This document shows positions 14,163-18,601 of a stretch of 18,601 bases of DNA, one piece after another. Both the position numbers and the translations under genes were made by a program. The notes under the pieces were generated by a model. That model had not been told where the DNA came from and made no database searches. It worked only from the letters and a program-made list of their open reading frames with translations. Source of the stretch: Bacteroidales bacterium. GTDB lineage: Bacteria; Bacteroidota; Bacteroidia; Bacteroidales; UBA932. The DNA lies in contig SFJB01000022.1 of the NCBI GenBank assembly GCA_004555145.1, positions 1 through 18,601 of the forward strand. Direction: 5' to 3'. Numbering within the stretch: position 1 is the first letter of the stretch; each line of letters opens with the position of its first letter.

Positions 14163-14225
14163 CCACCGGTACGAAAGTGCAAACCAATGGCACGAAAGTG
14201 CAAATCAGCGGCGCGATAGCGCAAA
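14151..14225 (-). repeat. 21-bp tandem repeat (3 full copies and one partial) spanning the rsmE stop
   Basis: On the minus strand four copies start with TTTGC at 14225, 14204, 14183 and 14162 (the last partial, TTTGCTTTATAC). Copies 2 and 3 agree at 18 of 21 positions; copy 1 is more diverged (15 of 21 to copy 2). In the rsmE frame they read FALSRR-stop, FALSCHW, FALSYRW, FALY, so the unit equals the last seven codons of rsmE including its stop. Copies 1 and 2 each contain a small stem (GCGC-TATC-GCGC; GCAC-TTTC-GTGC). Confidence 0.8.
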
Positions 14226-14936
14226 ATATACTGCAAAAACGGCGGCAAGCGCTGCTGTTTCCGTGCGCAGACGACTGTCCCCCAGATGCACGGGCTTCCA
14301 TCCAAGTTCGAGGGCAAGCGAGACCTCCTCGGGGCTGAAATCCCCTTCCGGACCTATGAGCACGCAAATCTCCGCATCGGGCGGCAAATTCCCAAGGGCG
14401 GAATCGAGGCCGAGACGCAAGTCGCGGTCCAGGCTTTCATCACAGTACGCAATCAGGCGCAGGGATGACTCCGGAGCCTTGCGAAGCCACTCCTTCACGG
14501 GAAGGGGTTCCGCAAGCCGGGGAACAGCAGCCTTCAGAGACTGCTTCGCAGCCGAAAGCATAATGCGCGAGATGCGTTCAGTATTGATGCTCCTGCGCTC
14601 AGAATGGTCTCCGAATACAGGCACTATGCTGTCCACACCCACTTCCGTGGCCTTTTCCACGAACCACTCGTAACGGGCGATGTTCTTGGTGGGACACACG
14701 GCCATATGCAACTTGTAGCTGTGGGTGCCGAAGTTCTCCTCAGCGGCATCGATACGCGCCTCGACAGCCTTTGCGTCAGCGCTGAGCAGGGTGCAGCGGT
14801 AGAGCGTGCCGCAGCCGTCTATCACGGAAACGGCATCCCCGGCACGGTGGCGCAACACCTTCACGCAATGAGCCGACTCCTCCTTGTCAAGAAAGAGCGT
14901 ATTTCCTTGTATGTCAGAAGAATAAAACAGTTCCAT
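14205..14936 (-). CDS. rsmE: 16S rRNA (uracil-1498-N3)-methyltransferase
   Basis: RsmE is a SPOUT-family enzyme that methylates N3 of U1498 in 16S rRNA, in the 30S decoding region, using S-adenosylmethionine. The 243-residue product has the N-terminal PUA-like domain (MELFYSS, then HCVKVLRHRAGDAVSVIDG at 23-41). The SPOUT domain has VCPTKNIARYEWFVEKATEVGVDSIVP (80-106), and the knot motifs IGPEGDFS (194-201) and LGDSRLRTETAAL (218-230). The start ATG at 14936 overlaps the radA stop as TGATG; a GTG directly before it is the alternative. The final residues FALSRR and the stop codon are the first copy of a 21-bp tandem repeat, so the C-terminus is probably recently altered. Confidence 0.93.
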   Translation of the reverse strand: MELFYSSDIQGNTLFLDKEESAHCVKVLRHRAGDAVSVIDGCGTLYRCTLLSADAKAVEARIDAAEENFGTHSYKLHMAVCPTKNIARYEWFVEKATEVGVDSIVPVFGDHSERRSINTERISRIMLSAAKQSLKAAVPRLAEPLPVKEWLRKAPESSLRLIAYCDESLDRDLRLGLDSALGNLPPDAEICVLIGPEGDFSPEEVSLALELGWKPVHLGDSRLRTETAALAAVFAVYFALSRR

Positions 14937-16300
14937 CACTTGAAGAGCGTTCTCACCAACTCGGGCACGTCGGCCACCTTTACGAGCTTGATATCCTTGG
15001 GAACGTGGTCCGTGTTGGTATAGGATGAGAGGTAAATTTTCTTGAATCCGAGCCTTGCGGCTTCAGCAATGCGGCGCTCTGCCTGGGCAACGGGACGCAC
15101 CTCCCCGCTCAAGCCGATTTCGGCCGCAAAGCACACGTCGGAAGGGAGAGGGAAATCGAAGTTGGACGAGAGCACGGCGCACACCACCGCCAGGTCGCAG
15201 GCGGGGTCGTTGACCTTGAGTCCGCCCGCCATATTCAGGAATACGTCCTTCGCGCCGAGCTTGAATCCTGCCTTCTTCTCGAGCACCGCCAGAAGCATAT
15301 TCAGGCGCCTCGTGTCGAAGCCGGTCGCGCTGCGCTGGGCGGTTCCGTACACCGCGGAACTCACCAGGGCCTGTACCTCGAAGAGCAGGGGTCTGGTGCC
15401 GTCGAGCGTGGCCGCAATCGCAGCTCCGCTCAAACCCTGCTCGTGCATAGGGATGAGCAGCTCGGAAGGATTGCTCACCTCGCGCAGTCCGGCGCCCGTC
15501 ATCTCGAACACCGCCAGCTCAGATGTGGAGCCGAAACGGTTCTTGATGCTGCGCAGGAGCCTGTACGAGCCGCGGTTGTCGCCCTCGAACTGCAGCACCA
15601 CGTCCACGATGTGCTCCAGGATTTTCGGTCCGGCGATGTACCCGTCCTTGGTGATGTGGCCTATGAGTATAACCGGCACATTGCTTTCCTTCGCAAAGCG
15701 CAGCAGGGCCACCGCCACCTCCTTGATCTGACTCACGGAACCGGGCGCCGACTCCACGCTGTCGGTGAACATGGTCTGCACCGAGTCCACTATCATCAGG
15801 TCGGGGTGGATCTGCTCCGCCTGAGCTACGATGTCCTCGATGCGCGTCTCGGAATAAATGAGGCAGGAGGAATCCTCGCCTCCCAGACGCACGGCGCGCA
15901 TCTTCACCTGGGCCGCACTCTCCTCGCCCGTGACGTATAGGGTGCTGAGGCTCTTGCTTCGCAGAGGTATCTGGAGGCTGAGCGTGGACTTGCCTATGCC
16001 AGGCTCGCCACCTATAAGCACCAGGGACCCCGGCACTATGCCTCCGCCCAGGAGACGGTCGAGCTCGGGCATTCCCAGCAGGATGCGGGCTTCACCGGAA
16101 CCGTTGATTTCCTTGATTTTCAACGGTTTGCGCGAGCTGGTCCGCTCCACTGCGCGACCTGCGGAAGCCTTCTGCCCGCTCTGCACGGGAGCTTCCTGCA
16201 TAGTGTTCCATTCTCCGCACGCCGGGCAGCGCCCCATCCACTTGGGGCTTTCGTTGCCGCAGGCTGTGCAATACCAGAGTGTCTTTGTCTTCGGTGGCAT
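14936..16300 (-). CDS. radA: DNA repair protein RadA (Sms)
   Basis: RadA is a RecA-like hexameric helicase that drives branch migration of recombination intermediates. The 454-residue product has all parts: a C4 zinc finger (C11, C14, C25, C28), an ATPase with Walker A GGEPGIGKST (97-106), LMIVDSVQT (168-176), the RadA-specific KNRFG motif (253-257), and a C-terminal Lon protease-like domain (about 290-450). Length is normal. It is 6 bp downstream of the YfcE-like gene and overlaps rsmE as TGATG. Confidence 0.97.
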   Translation of the reverse strand: MPPKTKTLWYCTACGNESPKWMGRCPACGEWNTMQEAPVQSGQKASAGRAVERTSSRKPLKIKEINGSGEARILLGMPELDRLLGGGIVPGSLVLIGGEPGIGKSTLSLQIPLRSKSLSTLYVTGEESAAQVKMRAVRLGGEDSSCLIYSETRIEDIVAQAEQIHPDLMIVDSVQTMFTDSVESAPGSVSQIKEVAVALLRFAKESNVPVILIGHITKDGYIAGPKILEHIVDVVLQFEGDNRGSYRLLRSIKNRFGSTSELAVFEMTGAGLREVSNPSELLIPMHEQGLSGAAIAATLDGTRPLLFEVQALVSSAVYGTAQRSATGFDTRRLNMLLAVLEKKAGFKLGAKDVFLNMAGGLKVNDPACDLAVVCAVLSSNFDFPLPSDVCFAAEIGLSGEVRPVAQAERRIAEAARLGFKKIYLSSYTNTDHVPKDIKLVKVADVPELVRTLFK

Positions 16301-16306
16301 AGCAAA

Positions 16307-16798
16307 TTATCTTGGGAGGCGGAAAAGCTCCATATCCGAAGCCTTGCCGTTCTCAATTTTGAATCTCAGGGCCGTGCGCTCCACCTGCCAGCCTTGCAGA
16401 CCGGCCGCCCCGGGGTTGATATACAGCATATCGTGCTGCTTGTCGTGCATCACTTTCAGTATGTGGGAATGGCCGCATACGAATATGTCCGGGCGATATG
16501 AGTCGATCAGGGCGAGGGCGCGCAGGTCGTAGTGGCCCGGGGACCCGCCTATATGAGTCATCAGCACCTTACAACCCTCAAGCTCGAATTCCTGGAACGC
16601 TGGATACACGCGGCGTATGTCCTGCCCATCGCAGTTGCCGCAGACCCCGACCAGAGGCTTGAAGGAGGCAATGGAGGCGGCGAACTCTATTCCGGAGCCG
16701 AAATCACCGGCGTGCCATATCACGTCCACTGGCTCGAAGAAATCCCTGAACTGATCGCTGAACACCCCGTGGGTGTCGCTGATGATGCCTACGAACAT
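16307..16798 (-). CDS. YfcE/MJ0936-type metallophosphoesterase
   Basis: A 163-residue calcineurin-like phosphodiesterase of the small YfcE/MJ0936 group, which cleave phosphodiesters with two metal ions; physiological substrates are mostly unknown. All metal-binding motifs are present in order: DTH (D8, H10), GDFG (D32), GNCD (N55, D57), THIG (H82) and GHSH (H110, H112), followed by NPGA. It is soluble with no signal peptide. It lies 3 bp downstream of galE and 6 bp upstream of radA, within one compact transcription unit; nothing in the neighbours points to a specific substrate. Confidence 0.9.
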   Translation of the reverse strand: MFVGIISDTHGVFSDQFRDFFEPVDVIWHAGDFGSGIEFAASIASFKPLVGVCGNCDGQDIRRVYPAFQEFELEGCKVLMTHIGGSPGHYDLRALALIDSYRPDIFVCGHSHILKVMHDKQHDMLYINPGAAGLQGWQVERTALRFKIENGKASDMELFRLPR

Positions 16799-16801
16799 AG
16801 G

Positions 16802-17827
16802 CTACTTCCCTTCTTCGGCGAGGTGTTTCTCCCAGGCCCATGCGGCGGCGAGAGTCTCGTCAACGCTGCGCTCAGCCTTCCACCCAAGCTCTTTCTCCGC
16901 GCGCGTAGGGTCGGCCCAGATTGCGACCACGTCACCAGGACGGCGGGGAGCTATCTTATAGTTGAGCTTGAGATTGTTCACCTTTTCGAAGCTCTTTATG
17001 AGTTCGAGCACTGAGACCGGACGGCCCGTGCCCACGTTGAAGATTTCGTACTCTTCCTTCATCCTGCCCTCGACCATCCTGGACACGGCGCAGACGTGGG
17101 CCTTGGCCAGATCCACGATGTCGATGTAGTCGCGCAGACAGGTGCCGTCAGAGGTAGGATAGTCATCGCCGAAGACGGAGAGGCATTCTCTCTTGCCTAT
17201 GGCGGTCTGCGTGATGAAAGGCACGAGATTGTTCGGCACTCCGCGCGGAAGTTCTCCTATCAGGGCGGAAGGGTGGGCGCCTATAGGGTTGAAGTAGCGC
17301 AGGGCTATGCCCTTGATTCCGGGATAAGCCTTCACGCTATCGCGGAGTATGTCTTCGCATATCTGCTTGGTGTTCCCGTAAGGGGAGGTTGCGCTCTGGC
17401 GCGGGGACTCTTCGGTCACCGGGAGCTTGTCGGTCTCGCCATAGACGGTGGCGGAGGACGAGAAGAGCACATTGCAACCCTTTACCCTGGCAGCCTCGAG
17501 TATGTTGATAAAGGAGCCAAGGTTGTTGGAATAATACATCAGCGGCTCCGCAACCGACTCACCCACAGCCTTATAGGCAGCAAAGTGAATGACGGCGTCA
17601 ATCTTGTTCTCCGCAAAGAGCCTGTCCACGGCAGCCTTGTCGCAGAAATCCATCCTGATGAGGGGAAGGCGCTTACCTGTAATCTTGCAGACACCTTCAT
17701 AGTTGGTAAGGTCGCAGTTGGAGAAGTTGTCCGCGATGATGACATCATAACCGGCAGCAGTGAGCTCCACGGTCACGTGGCTTCCGATAAATCCGGCACC
17801 GCCGGAAACAAGTACGGTATGTTTCAT
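16802..17827 (-). CDS. galE: UDP-glucose 4-epimerase
   Basis: A 341-residue short-chain dehydrogenase/reductase that interconverts UDP-glucose and UDP-galactose using bound NAD+, serving galactose use and surface-glycan synthesis. Seen in the sequence: NAD-binding GGAGFIG (9-15), FAAYKAVGES (82-91), LFSSSATVYG (121-130) containing the catalytic Ser, YGNTK with catalytic Tyr150 and Lys154, ALRYFNPIGAHPS (about 176), and NVGTGRPVSVLEL near the C-terminus. The match to E. coli GalE (Y149, K153) is close to register. It starts 68 bp after folE. The gap holds a 16-bp palindrome (17864-17879) around TAAATTCG, a near match to a -7 box with no proper -33, so it may share the folE transcript or have a weak promoter. 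Confidence 0.95.
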   Translation of the reverse strand: MKHTVLVSGGAGFIGSHVTVELTAAGYDVIIADNFSNCDLTNYEGVCKITGKRLPLIRMDFCDKAAVDRLFAENKIDAVIHFAAYKAVGESVAEPLMYYSNNLGSFINILEAARVKGCNVLFSSSATVYGETDKLPVTEESPRQSATSPYGNTKQICEDILRDSVKAYPGIKGIALRYFNPIGAHPSALIGELPRGVPNNLVPFITQTAIGKRECLSVFGDDYPTSDGTCLRDYIDIVDLAKAHVCAVSRMVEGRMKEEYEIFNVGTGRPVSVLELIKSFEKVNNLKLNYKIAPRRPGDVVAIWADPTRAEKELGWKAERSVDETLAAAWAWEKHLAEEGK

Positions 17828-17895
17828 ATTCCAGTTGTTTTCTTTTGACGAATTGTGTCCTGCGAATTTAGTGAAATTCCCGGAAAAGAGGACAG

Positions 17896-18483
17896 CTAAT
17901 CAGCTTTTCCTACATATGACAGGAACTCTGCGCGCACGCGGTCACTCTTGCGGAAAGCTCCTGTCAGGCAGGTGGTTGTCATCTCTCCGCTCTTTCTTGC
18001 CCCGCGGCTCTCCTTGCACATATGCCTGCCCCTCATCATCAGGGCCATCCCCAGAGGCGGGTTCTCCTCCCCGAGGGCTTCGGTGAGCATTTCCACCACG
18101 TCGTGCACGAGTCTTTCCTGAACCTGAAGACGGGAGGCGCAGTAATCCACCACCCGACCTATTTTGGACAGGCCGAGGATGCGCCCCTTCGGATTGGGGA
18201 GGTAGGCGAACCAGTAATCCCCGAAGAAGGTGCGGCAATGGTGTTCGCACACGGAATAAAACGTGCCGCTGTCCACGACCATATTGTCGTAGATTATGCC
18301 GTCCAGGCCATTGGGGAAGGTGGTTATCTGGGGTTTCTGCGCGGGGTCATAGCCACGGAACATTTCCGCGAACATCCTCAACATACGCTCGGGGGTATCT
18401 TTCAGCCCCACCCTGTCGGGATCGTCTCCTATGAATTCGAGGAGCTCCCGTATATTCTGTTTTGCTTCAGCTTCTGAAATCAT
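17896..18483 (-). CDS. folE: GTP cyclohydrolase I
   Basis: FolE converts GTP to 7,8-dihydroneopterin triphosphate, the first step of tetrahydrofolate synthesis (and of queuosine precursors). The 195-residue product has the zinc site C79 and H82 in CEHHC and C156 in RHMCKESRG. The substrate-binding LSKIGRVVDYCASRLQVQERL (105-125) and GEMTTTCLTGAF (166-177) are also present. Length is slightly short but normal for Bacteroidota. It is the first gene of the minus-strand run that continues with galE. A candidate promoter lies so close to the ATG that the mRNA would be nearly leaderless. Confidence 0.96.
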   Translation of the reverse strand: MISEAEAKQNIRELLEFIGDDPDRVGLKDTPERMLRMFAEMFRGYDPAQKPQITTFPNGLDGIIYDNMVVDSGTFYSVCEHHCRTFFGDYWFAYLPNPKGRILGLSKIGRVVDYCASRLQVQERLVHDVVEMLTEALGEENPPLGMALMMRGRHMCKESRGARKSGEMTTTCLTGAFRKSDRVRAEFLSYVGKAD

Positions 18484-18487
18484 TCGG

Positions 18488-18518
18488 GAAAGTTAGTGAT
18501 AATCGGGTTCATTTCAAA
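18488..18518 (-). promoter_or_regulatory. Possible folE promoter
   Basis: On the minus strand TTTG (18518-18515), a 19-nt spacer, then TAACTTTC (18495-18488) differs from TTTG-N19/20-TAnnTTTG at one base. The TTTG is taken from the T-tract of the tRNA terminator. The predicted start would fall at about the folE ATG. Confidence 0.38.
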
Positions 18519-18550
18519 AAAAAGAGGCTGACCGGATGATCAACCTCTTT
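18516..18550 (-). terminator. Rho-independent terminator after the tRNA gene
   Basis: On the minus strand, AAAGAGG-T-TGA (18550-18540) pairs with TCA-G-CCTCTTT (about 18531-18521), with one mismatch and an 8-nt loop. It is followed by more T residues down to 18516. The A-rich left arm begins 1 nt after the tRNA discriminator base, so it ends the tRNA transcript. Confidence 0.82.
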
Positions 18551-18551
18551 G

Positions 18552-18601
18552 TGCGGACGGTGAGACTCGAACTCACACAGGCCAACGCCCACTACCCCCT
18601 C
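18552..18601 (-). tRNA. tRNA, 3' half, probably tRNA-Leu (runs off right edge)
   Basis: On the minus strand the T-arm GTGAG-TTCGAGT-CTCAC is followed by the acceptor strand CGTCCGC and discriminator A. CCA is not encoded. Before the T-arm lies a long variable region with a possible stem GGGC-GTTG-GCCT, so this is a class II tRNA. Discriminator A favours Leu over Ser (G). The anticodon is at or beyond the window edge; GAG at 18601-18599 could be it, but this cannot be confirmed. Confidence 0.82.

Noticed and set aside
14151..14225. CRISPR-like array
   Set aside because: The copies are directly adjacent with no unique spacers, and there are no cas genes.
14105..14317. In-frame upstream extension of the lipoprotein gene
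   Set aside because: It overlaps rsmE and the 21-bp repeats; the lipoprotein signal and promoter place the start at 14104.
1..18601. Defence island, prophage, transposon or biosynthetic cluster
   Set aside because: No integrase, transposase, toxin, restriction, phage or biosynthetic-cluster genes were found; nearly all genes are recognised housekeeping genes.

Overview
The window looks like chromosomal DNA from a member of Bacteroidales (phylum Bacteroidota) with mid-range GC. The ribosomal proteins, CdaA, GalE and the lipoproteins read as Bacteroidota types. Several promoters match the Bacteroidota pattern TTTG-N19/20-TAnnTTTG, and most genes lack a clear Shine-Dalgarno sequence. Assignment below order level is not possible by eye.

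Left arm (1-5138, minus strand): a ribosomal-protein operon runs rplC, rplD, rplW, rplB, rpsS, rplV, rpsC from a consensus promoter at 5200-5231 to a hairpin terminator at 1214-1242. It is followed on the same strand by a TlpA/ResA-type thioredoxin lipoprotein and the start of uvrC, which runs off the left edge. This is only the middle of the usual S10 cluster: rpsJ is missing upstream of rplC, and rplP onward is missing after rpsC.

Centre (5240-10894, plus strand): a second consensus promoter, back to back with the ribosomal one, drives a tightly overlapping set: cdaA (c-di-AMP synthase), mutS2 (Smr-domain MutS2 family), yraN, and a mannose-1-phosphate guanylyltransferase (manC). A short-gap gene for an exported, probably outer-membrane protein of unknown function follows.

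Degenerate segment (about 10895-11846): an ECF sigma-factor remnant carries region 2 only. Its homology stops exactly where a repeated hairpin-forming sequence begins. The rest is noncoding and rich in inverted repeats.

Right arm: a PLP-dependent aminotransferase (plus strand) meets, with overlapping stop codons, an unrecognised lipoprotein (minus strand). Upstream on the minus strand lies a compact run folE, galE, a YfcE-like phosphodiesterase, radA, rsmE. Between rsmE and the lipoprotein gene is a 21-bp tandem repeat that repeats the last seven codons of rsmE and supplies the -33 box of the lipoprotein promoter. The right edge holds the 3' half of a long-variable-arm tRNA (probably Leu) with its terminator.

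No defence system, prophage, CRISPR array or transposon was found. The window is mainly housekeeping; the interest lies in gene order, promoter architecture and repeats.
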